This document shows positions 22,926 to 31,785 of a stretch of 64,000 nucleotides of DNA, in pieces. The notes below the pieces were generated by a model, which searched no databases, was not told the origin of the DNA, and was given only the letters and a program-made list of their open reading frames with translations. The DNA is from Thermocrispum agreste DSM 44070. Lineage in GTDB: Bacteria > Actinomycetota > Actinomycetes > Mycobacteriales > Pseudonocardiaceae. Positions within the stretch are counted from its first letter, which is position 1. The number at the start of each line of letters is the position of its first letter. The stretch lies in contig NZ_KE386603.1 in assembly GCF_000427905.1 (NCBI RefSeq), positions 925,332 through 989,331 of the forward strand. The letters are read 5' to 3'. A program made the position numbers and the translations under genes.

Positions 22926-24623
22926 ATGAGCGACAACACCCCTGCTCCGTCAGCGCCGGAGGGCGAGCAAGCCCGCGCGCTGGCCGACGAGCTGCTGCAG
23001 GTGCAGTTCGACATCGACCCGGTCTGGCCGGCCATGCTCGGCATCGACACCAGCCGGGCGGGCCTGGGTGCCATCACGGAAGAGGAGGAACAGCGCGGCG
23101 CCGACGCGGTACGGGACGTGCTGCGCCGGGCACGCGAGCTGGAGCCGACGGAGCCGGAGGACCGGCTGACCCGGGACGTCGTGATCTCGCTGGCCCAGGC
23201 GCACCTGGACCGGGTCGCCGCCCGCGAGGTGGAGTACACCGTCACCGACATCTTCGTGGCCCCCGCCGTCGGGATGCTGACCACGCTGCCGATGCTGCAG
23301 ATATCCGGCCCCGAGCACGCCGAGTCCTACCTCGGGCGGCTGCGCGACGTGCCGCGTTACCTGGCGGGAGCGCTGGAGCGGCATCGCGCGGGTGTGGCGG
23401 CGGGCCGGGTGCCGGTCGCGCACCTGGTCGATGCGGCCGTGCGGCACCTGGACCGGCACCTGTCCGATCCGGGCAACGACCCGCTCGCCCGCCCCGCCCC
23501 GCCGGACGGCGTGGACGTGGGGGACTTCCACGCCGAGCGGGAGCGGCTGTTGCGCGACGTGGTGCGCCCGGCGATCCGGCAGTACCGCGACGGGCTCGTC
23601 GAGCACATCGCCCCGCACGCCCGCCCGGAGGACAAGCCGGGCCTGGCCTGGCTGCCGGACGGCGAGCGGATCTACCGGTTGCTGGCGGGCGTGCACACCA
23701 CCGTGGACCGTGATCCGGCCGAGCTGCATCAGGTCGGGCTGGACCTGATCGACCGGCTGGCCGGCGAGTACGCCGAGGTGGGCTCGCGGGTGTTCGGCAC
23801 CACCGACCTCGGCGAGATCTTCCACCGGCTGCGCACCGATCCGGCGCTGCGCTGGTCGTCGGCCGAGGAGCTGATCGAGCACGCCAACGCCGCCATCCGC
23901 CGCGCCGAGCAGGCCGCGCCGCAGTGGTTCGGGCGGATCCCCACCCAGCCGTGGGTGGTCGAGGAGGTGCCTGCCGCTGCCGCACCCGGCGCCCCGGCCG
24001 CCTACTACATGGCGCCGTCGGCCGACGGCAGCCGTCCCGGTACCTACTTCGCCAACACCTACCAGGTCACCGAGCGCTTCAAGCACACCGCCGAGGTGAC
24101 CGCGTTCCACGAGGCCATCCCCGGGCACCACTTCCAGATCAGCCTGGCGCTGAGCCTGGACGACATCCCGCTGCTGCGGCGGGTCAACGGGTTCACCGCC
24201 TACGTGGAGGGCTGGGGCCTGTACACCGAACGGCTGGCCCAGGAGATGGGCCTGTACTCCGGTGACGTGGCGCTGCTCGGCATGCTCAGCATGGACTCGC
24301 TGCGGGCCGGGCGGCTGGTGGTGGACACCGGCCTGCACGCCAAGGGCTGGAGCCGCGAGCAGGCGATCGACTACCTGCGCACCAACAGCCCGATGCCGTT
24401 GGTGGAGATCGAGGCGGAGGTGGACCGCTACATCGCCTACCCCGGCCAGGCGCTGTCGTACATGGTCGGGCGGCTGGAGATCCTGCGGATGCGCCAGGCG
24501 GCCGAGCGGCGGCTGGGGGACCGGTTCGACATCCGGGCATTCCACGACGTCGTGCTGGGCAGCGGCGCGGTGCCGCTCGGCGTGTTGGACACCCTGGTCG
24601 GCGAGTGGGTCGAGCGGCAATGA
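22926..24623 (+). CDS. DUF885 family protein, probable metallopeptidase, copy 1
   Basis: 565 residues covering the full DUF885 length. The motif TAFHEAIPGHHFQ near residue 394 resembles an HExxH-type zinc site followed by a further histidine; downstream YVEGWGLYTERLAQEMG supplies conserved acidic residues. No signal peptide. ATG 22926 follows GAGGAGAACG. It overlaps the next gene, a paralogue, by ATGA. The family is predicted to be peptidase-like, but its substrates are not established. Confidence 0.85.
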   Translation: MSDNTPAPSAPEGEQARALADELLQVQFDIDPVWPAMLGIDTSRAGLGAITEEEEQRGADAVRDVLRRARELEPTEPEDRLTRDVVISLAQAHLDRVAAREVEYTVTDIFVAPAVGMLTTLPMLQISGPEHAESYLGRLRDVPRYLAGALERHRAGVAAGRVPVAHLVDAAVRHLDRHLSDPGNDPLARPAPPDGVDVGDFHAERERLLRDVVRPAIRQYRDGLVEHIAPHARPEDKPGLAWLPDGERIYRLLAGVHTTVDRDPAELHQVGLDLIDRLAGEYAEVGSRVFGTTDLGEIFHRLRTDPALRWSSAEELIEHANAAIRRAEQAAPQWFGRIPTQPWVVEEVPAAAAPGAPAAYYMAPSADGSRPGTYFANTYQVTERFKHTAEVTAFHEAIPGHHFQISLALSLDDIPLLRRVNGFTAYVEGWGLYTERLAQEMGLYSGDVALLGMLSMDSLRAGRLVVDTGLHAKGWSREQAIDYLRTNSPMPLVEIEAEVDRYIAYPGQALSYMVGRLEILRMRQAAERRLGDRFDIRAFHDVVLGSGAVPLGVLDTLVGEWVERQ

Positions 24624-26302
24624 GCACCGGTTGGGGCCCGCGCGAGGAGATCGCCTCGCTCGCCGACGAGCTGGTGGCCGCCCGCTTCGAGGCCTATCCG
24701 ATCGAGGCGTCCCTGCTGGGGCTGCCCGGCCCGCATCACCGGCTGACCGACTACTCGGTGCAGGGCAGGCAGCGCACCAAGAACGCGGTGCTGGCCATCG
24801 CGCGGGCGGCGACGGCGGTCGACCCGACCGTGCTCACCGAGCAGGAGCGGATCACCCGCGAGCTGATCGTGCAGCAGGCGATGGCGCTGGTCGCGGAGAT
24901 CGACGTACGCAGCGAGGAGTTCTCGGTCAGCGACGGGTTGTCCTCGCCCGCGCTGTGGCCGCTCATCGCCCTGCCGATCATCACGCTGACCGACGGCGAA
25001 CTCGCCGAGGGCTACCTGGAACGGCTGGCCGCCCTGCCCCGGTACCTGGAGATGGTGGCGGCGCGCCAGCGTTCCGGGATCGAGCACGGCCTCGCCCCGC
25101 CCGGTTTCCTGGTGCGCGCAGGCATCGCCTACGTCGAGCGCTATCTGGGCTCCCGGCAGGATCCGCTGGGTGCGGTGACCGCGCAGGAACCGGTCAGCGG
25201 GTTCGAGGAGCGTCGCGACAAGCTGGTCGCCGACGTGGTACGGCCGGCGTACGCCCGCTACCGGCAATTCCTGGTCGACGAGCTGCTGCCCGCGGCGCGG
25301 CCCGACGGCCAGGCCGGCCTGTGGTGGCAGCCCGAGGGCGAGACCCGCTACGCGGCGTTGATCCGGGTGCACACCACCACCGAGCGCAGCGCCGACGAGT
25401 TGCACCAATCCGGCCTGGCCATCCTGGACAAGCTCAACGCCGAGTACGCCGCGCTCGGCAAGAAGGTCTTCGGCACCAGCTCGATCGAGGACATCTTCCA
25501 CCGGCTGCGCTCCGATCCGGTCCTGCGCTGGGCGGACGGGGGCGAGATGCTGCACGCGGCCCGGCAGGCGATCGCGCGTGCCGAGCAGGCCGTGCCGTCG
25601 TGGTTCGGCCAGGTCCCCACGGACAGGATCGAGGTGCGGCCGGTGCCCGCGGCGGAGGCGAGCGGCGGCTCCACGGCGTACTACACCGCTCCGCCGCTGG
25701 ACGGCTCCCGGCCCGGCATCTACTACCTCAACGTCACCGACGCCCCGCAGCGCTACCGGTACCTGGCCGAGGCGATCGCCTTCCACGAGGCGATACCCGG
25801 CCACCATTTCCAGGTCACCACCGCCCGCGGGCTGAGCGAACTGCCGCTGCTGCGCCGCATCGCCGTGGTGAACGCCTACGACGAGGGCTGGGCCGTCTAC
25901 GCCGAGCGGCTGGCCGACGAGATGGGCCTGTACACCGACGACGTGTCCCGGCTGGGGATGCTGGTGCAGGACTCGATGCGGGCCGCCCGGCTGGTGGTGG
26001 ACACCGGCCTGCACGCCAAGGGCTGGAGCCGGGAACGCGCGGTCGGCTTCCTGCGCGAGCGGACCCCGATGGCCCCGCTGGAGATCGAGGCGGAGGTCGA
26101 CCGCTACGCCGCGGTGCCCGCGCAGGCGCTGTCCTACATGGTCGGCCGGCTGGAGATCCAGCGCATGCGGGCCGGTGCGCAGGCCGTGCTCGGCAAACGG
26201 TTCGACATCAGGGCGTTCCACGACGTCGTGCTGGGCGCCGGGCCGCTGCCGATGTCGATCCTGGATCGGGTGGTGCAGGAGTGGGCCACCGGCTTGGCTT
26301 AG
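24620..26302 (+). CDS. DUF885 family protein, probable metallopeptidase, copy 2
   Basis: 560 residues, aligned with copy 1 throughout: IAFHEAIPGHHFQ near residue 387, AYDEGWAVYAERLADEMG, and VVDTGLHAKGWSRE. ATG 24620 overlaps the copy 1 stop as ATGA. Both copies keep the HEAIPGHH motif and the following acidic segments, so both could be active. The N-terminal halves differ more than the C-terminal halves. I infer a tandem duplication with divergence, not a recent copy. Confidence 0.85.
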   Translation: MSTGWGPREEIASLADELVAARFEAYPIEASLLGLPGPHHRLTDYSVQGRQRTKNAVLAIARAATAVDPTVLTEQERITRELIVQQAMALVAEIDVRSEEFSVSDGLSSPALWPLIALPIITLTDGELAEGYLERLAALPRYLEMVAARQRSGIEHGLAPPGFLVRAGIAYVERYLGSRQDPLGAVTAQEPVSGFEERRDKLVADVVRPAYARYRQFLVDELLPAARPDGQAGLWWQPEGETRYAALIRVHTTTERSADELHQSGLAILDKLNAEYAALGKKVFGTSSIEDIFHRLRSDPVLRWADGGEMLHAARQAIARAEQAVPSWFGQVPTDRIEVRPVPAAEASGGSTAYYTAPPLDGSRPGIYYLNVTDAPQRYRYLAEAIAFHEAIPGHHFQVTTARGLSELPLLRRIAVVNAYDEGWAVYAERLADEMGLYTDDVSRLGMLVQDSMRAARLVVDTGLHAKGWSRERAVGFLRERTPMAPLEIEAEVDRYAAVPAQALSYMVGRLEIQRMRAGAQAVLGKRFDIRAFHDVVLGAGPLPMSILDRVVQEWATGLA

Positions 26303-26305
26303 GTG

Positions 26306-26935
26306 TCACCGCGGCAGCAGGTCGACGGTTCCGGAGAAGCGCATGGCCCCGGCCAGCGGTTCGATCCGATCCACACGTGCCCCGGCGGGCAGCTCCGGCA
26401 GGTCGAACGTCCTGCCGACGCGGAGGATCTGGTCGAGCACGGCGGGCGGCGGGAATCGCGGCAGCGCGACGTCGATGCCGATGAGGTCCAGCAGTGGCAC
26501 CTTGGCCGGAGTGGTCGGGGCGACGTGCACCCGGTGCACCCCGTCCATCCGCACCACCGTGTCGATCGGCAGGCCGGCGACGGTGTGCAGCGTGACGCCG
26601 TGCTCGGTGACCGACATCCTGGCCACGCCGGGCGGCAGCGGGATCAGCGCGGTGAGCTGGTCCTCGCCGAGCTGCGCGGTGAACCGGGCCGCACCGATGG
26701 ACAGTGCGGGCTTGCGCCACGTCATCGTCAGCCGGACGTCCCGCACGACGACGTGCAGATGATCGATCTTGCCGTCCGCGTCGCCGATCGGCACCCCGTC
26801 GGCCCGCAGCTCGACGCGGTCGACGTGCCGTCTGAGCGCGCGCCGGGCGAGTGTGCGCGGCGGCGGGTCGAGCGCCACGTGGTCGGCGCGCAGCACGGTC
26901 ATCACCGACTGCCGCACGGTCTCGAACAGGTCCAC
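26306..26935 (-). CDS. DUF2993 (LmeA-like) protein
   Basis: 209 residues of mostly beta-rich sequence in the DUF2993 family. Family member LmeA in mycobacteria aids lipomannan elongation in the periplasm. Here the N-terminus (MDLFETVRQSVMTVLRADH) has no evident signal peptide, in contrast with LmeA, so it may act in the cytoplasm or be only a distant relative. GTG 26935 follows GGGTGAT. It runs convergent to the DUF885 pair, with its end 3 bases from that gene's stop. Confidence 0.65.
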   Translation of the reverse strand: MDLFETVRQSVMTVLRADHVALDPPPRTLARRALRRHVDRVELRADGVPIGDADGKIDHLHVVVRDVRLTMTWRKPALSIGAARFTAQLGEDQLTALIPLPPGVARMSVTEHGVTLHTVAGLPIDTVVRMDGVHRVHVAPTTPAKVPLLDLIGIDVALPRFPPPAVLDQILRVGRTFDLPELPAGARVDRIEPLAGAMRFSGTVDLLPR

Positions 26936-27045
26936 TGATCACCCGAGCTGACACGATCCGGCAAAACCAGGCGAGTATAGGTCCGCCCGGGTCATCCTGC
27001 CGCGCTCGCTGACGGCACGGACAGTGGTTGTGGGATGCTGCACTC

Positions 27046-27453
27046 GTGGCTGAGCAGGCAGAGGCTGTGCCGGAGACCCCAGCGATCGACCTCGTCGACG
27101 AGACGTTCATCGCGGTCCCGCCCGCCACCGTGGCGGCGGTGTTCAAGGATCCGCGCTCGTGGCGGCATTACTGGCCGGACCTGCACCTGACCGTCTACGC
27201 CGACCGCGGCGACGAAGGCCTGCGCTGGACCGTGTCCGGGGCTCTGGTGGGCACCATGGAGGTGTGGTGCGAACGCGTGATGGACGGGACGGTGCTGCAC
27301 TACTTCCTGCGTGCCGACCCGGTCGGTGCGCACACCCGGCGGCAGCTGGTCCGTGCCCGTGACCGCCGGGCGAAGGCCGCCAAACAGCTCGCCTTGAACT
27401 TGAAGCTGACCTTGGAGGACGGCAGGCGCCCCGGGGTGCCGCCGACGCTGTAG
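27046..27453 (+). CDS. START-like (SRPBCC) domain protein
   Basis: About 135 residues forming one SRPBCC/polyketide-cyclase-like fold (DETFIAVPPATVAAVFKDPR, then WTVSGALVGTMEVWCERV). Such folds bind hydrophobic ligands; no catalytic residues are evident. GTG 27046 has GATGCT 6 bases upstream, so it may be leaderless; a TTG 18 bases earlier is also possible. It lies 14 bases before the metallophosphoesterase gene, so the two are probably one operon. Confidence 0.75.
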   Translation: MAEQAEAVPETPAIDLVDETFIAVPPATVAAVFKDPRSWRHYWPDLHLTVYADRGDEGLRWTVSGALVGTMEVWCERVMDGTVLHYFLRADPVGAHTRRQLVRARDRRAKAAKQLALNLKLTLEDGRRPGVPPTL

Positions 27454-27467
27454 CTGAGAGGATCCGC

Positions 27468-28265
27468 GTGCGAGTCCACGTCGTGTCCGACGTCCACGGC
27501 AACGCCAAGGCACTGGCCCGTGCCGCCGACCGCGCCGACGCCCTCGTCGTGCTCGGCGATCTGCTGGATTTCGTCGACTACCAGAACCATTCGCGCGGGA
27601 TCCTCGGCATGCTCTTCGGTCCGGAGAAGGTGGCGACGTTCGCGCGGTTGCGGGCATCGGGCGACCGGGAGCGCACGGTGCAGTTCTCCCGCTCGCTGTG
27701 GGACAGCCTGCGTGATCCGGCCGCGGCGATCGAGGAAGCCATCCGGGCCCAGTACGACGAGCTGTTCGGGGTGCTCAACTCCTGTTCCGTGCCGGTGTAC
27801 GCCACGCCGGGCAACGTCGACCTGCCTGCGCTGTGGCCGGAATACGCCGGGGAGAACGTGCGGGTGCTGGACGGTTCGGCGGTCACCATCGGAGGGTTGC
27901 GCTTCGGTTTCGTCGGCGGCACGCTGCAGCCACCCGGCTACCGGCCCCGTCCTGGGGCGGCTTGGCGGCCCTACATGCGCACCGTGGAGGAGTTCGGGGA
28001 AGTCATCGAGTCGCTGGGCGACGTCGACGTGCTGTGCACGCACATCCCGCCGCGGGTACCGGAGCTGACCTACGACGTGGTGGCCCGGCGGGTGGAGCAG
28101 GGAGCAGCCGGCGTGCTGGAGACGATCACGACGCGGCGGCCACGCTGGTCCCTGTTCGGCCACGTGCACCAACCGCTGGCGGCTCGCATGCGGATCGGGC
28201 AGACCGAGTGCTGCAACGTCGGGCATTTCCGCGCCGTCGAGCGGCCGTTCGTGCTGAAGTGGTGA
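27468..28265 (+). CDS. Calcineurin-like metallophosphoesterase
   Basis: 265 residues with all the metallophosphoesterase blocks: VSDVHGNAKAL, VLGDLLDFVDY, TPGNVDLPAL, CTHIPPR and LFGHVHQPLA. Two metal ions would be held by these Asp, His and Asn residues. The substrate is unknown; the fold covers nucleotide and protein phosphatases. GTG start with GAGAGGATCC upstream. It follows the START-like gene closely. Confidence 0.88.
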   Translation: MRVHVVSDVHGNAKALARAADRADALVVLGDLLDFVDYQNHSRGILGMLFGPEKVATFARLRASGDRERTVQFSRSLWDSLRDPAAAIEEAIRAQYDELFGVLNSCSVPVYATPGNVDLPALWPEYAGENVRVLDGSAVTIGGLRFGFVGGTLQPPGYRPRPGAAWRPYMRTVEEFGEVIESLGDVDVLCTHIPPRVPELTYDVVARRVEQGAAGVLETITTRRPRWSLFGHVHQPLAARMRIGQTECCNVGHFRAVERPFVLKW

Positions 28266-28324
28266 CCTGGGCGGCAGCGGCGGGCTGACCGGTTGCTGCA
28301 GGCCACCGGCGGCTGTGGGCACGC

Positions 28325-28490
28325 GGACAGGTAGGCCTGCTTGATCGCCGAGATCTCGAACTCCAGCGTCACCTTGTCGCTGACCAGCACGCCGCCGGTC
28401 TCCAGGGCGGCGTTCCGGGTGATGCCGAACTCCTTGCGGCTGATGGTGGTGCTGCCTTCGAAACCGATCCGCTGGTTGCCCGGCTCGGGC
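28325..28490 (-). pseudogene. YceI-family remnant (C-terminal fragment)
   Basis: The minus-strand reading gives QRIGFEGSTTISRKEFGI, then ETGGVLVSDKVTLEFEISAI, the C-terminal part of YceI lipid-binding lipocalin-like proteins. The N-terminal two thirds is missing; the sequence just upstream (MRRRTLTVRPGGKLRCTKCQ in another frame) does not belong to YceI. The open frame therefore has no proper start. I read it as a truncated, non-functional gene in a 360-base gap. Confidence 0.7.
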
Positions 28491-28625
28491 GCGCAGGCGT
28501 ACAGCCATGCTGCGCGACCGGCCACTGGCACTTGGTGCACCGAAGCTTGCCGCCGGGGCGAACAGTCAGCGTGCGCCTGCGCACGTCGCACCTCCGCCGG
28601 TCACCAAGCGCAGTAGGCTCGGTAC

Positions 28626-29069
28626 ATGCCTGATGAGTCGACCCAGTCGATCGTGGTCGACGCCCCAGCGGATCGCGTCATGGCGGTGATCGCCGACCTG
28701 GAGTCCTACCCGGAGTGGGCCAAGGCGGTACGCCGGACCGAGGTGCTGGAGCGTGACGACCACGGACGGCCGTACCGCGTGAAGTTCACCTTGGACGCCG
28801 GCCCGGTCCAGGACGTGTACACGCTGTGCTACGACTGGGCGCCGGACGGCCTGCGCGTCAACTGGCACCTGGTCGAAGGGCAGATGCAGCGTGCGCAGAA
28901 GGGGGAGTACGCGCTGCGCCCGCTGGGTGACGGCTCCTCGACCGAAGTCACCTACACGCTGTCGGTCGAGCTCGCGCTGCCGATGATCGGCCTGCTGCGC
29001 CGCAAGGCGGAGAAGGTGATCATGGACATCGCACTCAAGGAGCTCAAGCGCAGGGCCGAGTCGAGCTGA
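28626..29069 (+). CDS. START-like (SRPBCC) protein beside ArsA-type ATPase
   Basis: 147 residues forming a single SRPBCC cyclase/dehydrase-like domain (SIVVDAPADRVMAVIADLES, then WHLVEGQMQRAQKGEYAL). ATG 28626 has TAGGCT 6 bases upstream and no Shine-Dalgarno site, so probably leaderless. It ends 10 bases before the ArsA-type gene. In mycobacteria a similar START-like gene sits next to an ArsA-type ATPase and a DUF5304 gene, as here. The ligand is unknown. Confidence 0.82.
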   Translation: MPDESTQSIVVDAPADRVMAVIADLESYPEWAKAVRRTEVLERDDHGRPYRVKFTLDAGPVQDVYTLCYDWAPDGLRVNWHLVEGQMQRAQKGEYALRPLGDGSSTEVTYTLSVELALPMIGLLRRKAEKVIMDIALKELKRRAESS

Positions 29070-29079
29070 GGGGACCATC

Positions 29080-30273
29080 GTGCGGTTGTTGCTGTTCACC
29101 GGGAAAGGTGGCGTCGGGAAGACGACGCTGGCCGCCGCGACGGGGGCCACGCTCGCCGCACACGGCCGTCGGACGCTGGTGATCTCCACCGATCCGGCGC
29201 ATTCGCTGGCCGATGCCTACGGCGTTCCGCTGGGCCCGGAGCCGAAAGAGATCACCCGGCGGCTGGACGGCGTGCAGATCGACTCCCGCAACCTGGTCGA
29301 TGCGGCGTGGGAGGACCTGCGGCGGCAGTTGCGCGACGCGCTGGCGGGCGCGGGGCTGGACGCGCTGGACGCCGAGGAGCTGACCGTGCTGCCGGGCATC
29401 GACGAGCTGCTGGCGTTGACCGAGGTCCGGCGGCTGGCGATGACCAAGCACTGGCACAGCGTGGTGGTGGACTGCGGCCCGACCGCGGAGACGCTGCGGC
29501 TGCTCGCCCTGCCCGAGGCCATCGCCGCCTACCTGCGGCGGCTCTACGGCTGGCAGCCGTGGCAGGGGGCGGGCAAGGTCAGCAAGGGCGTGGCCGGCTC
29601 GGTGGCCAAGCTCGGTGAGCACCTGGAGCGGCTGCGCGACCTGCTCACCGACCACGACGTGACCTCGGTCCGGCTGGTGCTCACCCCGGAGCGGGTGGTG
29701 GTGGCCGAGACCAGGCGGACGCTGACCGCGCTGGCGCTGCGCGGGATCAAGGTGGACGGCCTCATCGCCAACCGGCTGATGCCCGCGCCCGGGATGTGGC
29801 GCGGCGGTGCGGCCAGCTGGCTGCGCGCCCGGCGCAAGCAGCAGGACGAGGTACTGGCCGAGCTGCGCGGGGTCGGCATGCCCGCGCTGACCGTGGTCGA
29901 GCACCGGGCCGAGGAACCGGTCGGCCTGGAGGCACTGGCGGACATCTCCGAGCAGCTGTACCGCGGCGGTGACCCGCTCGCCCCGATGGGCGGCAGGGAC
30001 GCGGTGAGCGGCAAGGACACCACGGGTGAGGCGGCGATGATGCACATCACCGCCAACCCGCGCGGCGGCTACCGGTTGCGCATCGCGGTGCCGCTGGATC
30101 CGCGGACCGACGTCGACCTGGCCAGGGTCGACGATGACTTGGCCATCACAATCGACGGTTTCCGTCGCCTGGTCGCGTTGCCGAGGCTGTTACGATCCTG
30201 CGCGGTCGTGGGCGCGGAATCCGACGCCGAAGGCATAGTGGTCCATCTTGCCGAACCGGAGGAGATCCGATGA
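29080..30273 (+). CDS. ArsA/Get3-type ATPase
   Basis: 397 residues. The N-terminus has the deviant Walker A FTGKGGVGKTTLAAATGA and switch I STDPAHSLADAYG of the ArsA/Get3 group of P-loop ATPases. The C-terminal ~80 residues (GGYRLRIAVPLDPRTDVD, then GIVVHLAEPEE) look like the HSP20-like domain found on actinobacterial ArsA relatives. No arsR, arsB or other arsenic gene is nearby, so an arsenite pump is unlikely. I infer a role in targeting or chaperoning membrane clients. It overlaps DUF5304 by ATGA. Confidence 0.86.
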   Translation: MRLLLFTGKGGVGKTTLAAATGATLAAHGRRTLVISTDPAHSLADAYGVPLGPEPKEITRRLDGVQIDSRNLVDAAWEDLRRQLRDALAGAGLDALDAEELTVLPGIDELLALTEVRRLAMTKHWHSVVVDCGPTAETLRLLALPEAIAAYLRRLYGWQPWQGAGKVSKGVAGSVAKLGEHLERLRDLLTDHDVTSVRLVLTPERVVVAETRRTLTALALRGIKVDGLIANRLMPAPGMWRGGAASWLRARRKQQDEVLAELRGVGMPALTVVEHRAEEPVGLEALADISEQLYRGGDPLAPMGGRDAVSGKDTTGEAAMMHITANPRGGYRLRIAVPLDPRTDVDLARVDDDLAITIDGFRRLVALPRLLRSCAVVGAESDAEGIVVHLAEPEEIR

Positions 30274-30791
30274 GCACTGCCGGTGCCGACAAAGCGGACA
30301 CCGCGGCCGCCGGAAACCCCGCCGGGACGCTTGGCCACGAGCTCAAGCTGCTGGTCGAGATGGTCCTGGAACGGTCCGCGCCCTGGCTGGAGCGGCTCCG
30401 TGCGGGTGACCACCCCGCTCTGGGGGAGCACTCGGCGGAGCGGCAATGTGTCAGTTGGTGTCCGATCTGCACCGCGGTCAGCATTGCCAAAAGCCAGGGG
30501 CCGGAATTCAGCGCCAGGGCGTGCGAGCAGGCCGCCCAGGCCGTGTCCCTGCTCCGCGCGGTGTTGGCCGACCGCTGGCATCCGGAACAGGGCGTGCACA
30601 TGCCGGGCTTCGACCCACGGACTTCCGGCAACGGGTCGGCGGCGTCGTCGGCGTCGGCACCCCCACCCGCTGCGGGGACGCCGCGCACGCCTGCCGCCGA
30701 TGGGGAGGGCGGCGGAGGTCAGCGCCGGTCTTCGTCCCGCGTGCAGCGTGTCGCGGTGCGGAAGTCCGAGAACGGGGAGCGACTGCGCTGA
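30270..30791 (+). CDS. DUF5304-like protein with cysteine motif
   Basis: 173 residues. A helical N-terminal half (TLGHELKLLVEMVLERSAPW) contains QCVSWCPICTAVSIAKSQG, a possible metal site, and is followed by a Gly/Ser/Ala-rich C-terminal tail. Unknown function. ATG 30270 overlaps the ATPase stop as ATGA, so production is coupled to it. Its own stop overlaps the next gene's apparent CTG start. Confidence 0.75.
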   Translation: MSTAGADKADTAAAGNPAGTLGHELKLLVEMVLERSAPWLERLRAGDHPALGEHSAERQCVSWCPICTAVSIAKSQGPEFSARACEQAAQAVSLLRAVLADRWHPEQGVHMPGFDPRTSGNGSAASSASAPPPAAGTPRTPAADGEGGGGQRRSSSRVQRVAVRKSENGERLR

Positions 30792-31780
30792 ACACAGTCA
30801 CGATTGGGGTCGACGTCGGAGGAACGAGCATCCGGGCAGGGGTCGTCGATGAGCGCGGAGCGATCATCGACAGCTGCCGGGTGGCCACACCGGACGACGA
30901 AAGCACGCTGGAGAAGGCCATCGTCGGGGTCGTCACGCGGCTGCGCCGGGAGCACCCGGTGGCCGGGGTGGGGCTGAGCGTGGCCGGGTTCGTCGCGCCG
31001 GACGGCAAGACGGTGCAGTTCGCACCGCACCTGGCGTGGCGGCAGGCGCCGGTGGCGCAGCGAATATCCGCCCGCACCGAGTTGCCGGTGACCCTGGAGC
31101 ACGACGCCAATGCCGCGGCATTGGGCGAGTACGTCTACGGGGCCGCGGCGGGCGCGTCGGTGGTGGCGTTGGTGGCGCTGGGCACGGGCATCGGCTGCGG
31201 CCTGCTGCTCGACGGCGAGATCTACCGCGGCGCCAACGGCGTGGCGCCGGAGCTGGGTCACCTCCGGCTCGTCCCGGACGGCCGCCAGTGTTCGTGCGGC
31301 AAGCGTGGCTGTTGGGAGCGCTACTGCAGCGGCACCGCGCTGGCCATGACCGCGCTGGAGCTGCTGTCCCGCTACCCGGGCCGATCGACCGTGCTGGCTC
31401 GTGAGGCCGCAGGCGATCCCGGTTCGGTGACCGGGCGGCGGGTCGCCGCGGCCGCCAGGGACGGCGACGAGATCGGCATGATGGCCATGGCCGACCTGGC
31501 CACGTGGCTGGGGGAGGGCCTGGCACTGGTCGCCGACGTCTTCGACCCGGAGATCATCGTGATCGCCGGCGGGGTGTCGGAGTCGGCGACGTTGTTCCTG
31601 GACGAGGCGCGCGAGCACTACGCCCGGGTGGTGACCGGGGCGGGCAACCGGCCGTTGGCGCGGATCCGTACCGCCCAGCTGGGCGACGACGCCGCCATCG
31701 TCGGCGGCGCGCTGCTGGCGCGGGAGGCGGTGTCCGGCGTGCCCGGCTCGTGGCGCAAACGGACGCGCAGGAACGGTTAG
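30788..31780 (+). CDS. glk: ROK-family glucokinase, apparent CTG start
   Basis: 330 residues if started at CTG 30788. It phosphorylates glucose (or a related sugar) with ATP. TIGVDVGGTSIRAG is the ATP-binding phosphate 1 motif, LEHDANAAALGE the catalytic region, and CSCGKRGCWERYCSG the zinc-binding ROK signature. No ATG, GTG or TTG lies in frame near the expected start; the next GTG (about 30880) would delete the ATP motif. CTG overlaps the DUF5304 stop (CTGA), with GGGGAG 8 bases upstream. I therefore infer initiation at CTG. Confidence 0.85.
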   Translation: MNTVTIGVDVGGTSIRAGVVDERGAIIDSCRVATPDDESTLEKAIVGVVTRLRREHPVAGVGLSVAGFVAPDGKTVQFAPHLAWRQAPVAQRISARTELPVTLEHDANAAALGEYVYGAAAGASVVALVALGTGIGCGLLLDGEIYRGANGVAPELGHLRLVPDGRQCSCGKRGCWERYCSGTALAMTALELLSRYPGRSTVLAREAAGDPGSVTGRRVAAAARDGDEIGMMAMADLATWLGEGLALVADVFDPEIIVIAGGVSESATLFLDEAREHYARVVTGAGNRPLARIRTAQLGDDAAIVGGALLAREAVSGVPGSWRKRTRRNG

Positions 31781-31785
31781 CGGCA

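Noticed and set aside
29080-30273. Arsenite export role for the ArsA-type ATPase
   Set aside because: No arsB, arsR, arsC or arsD genes nearby; neighbours are START-like and DUF5304 genes, and it has an HSP20-like C-terminal domain.
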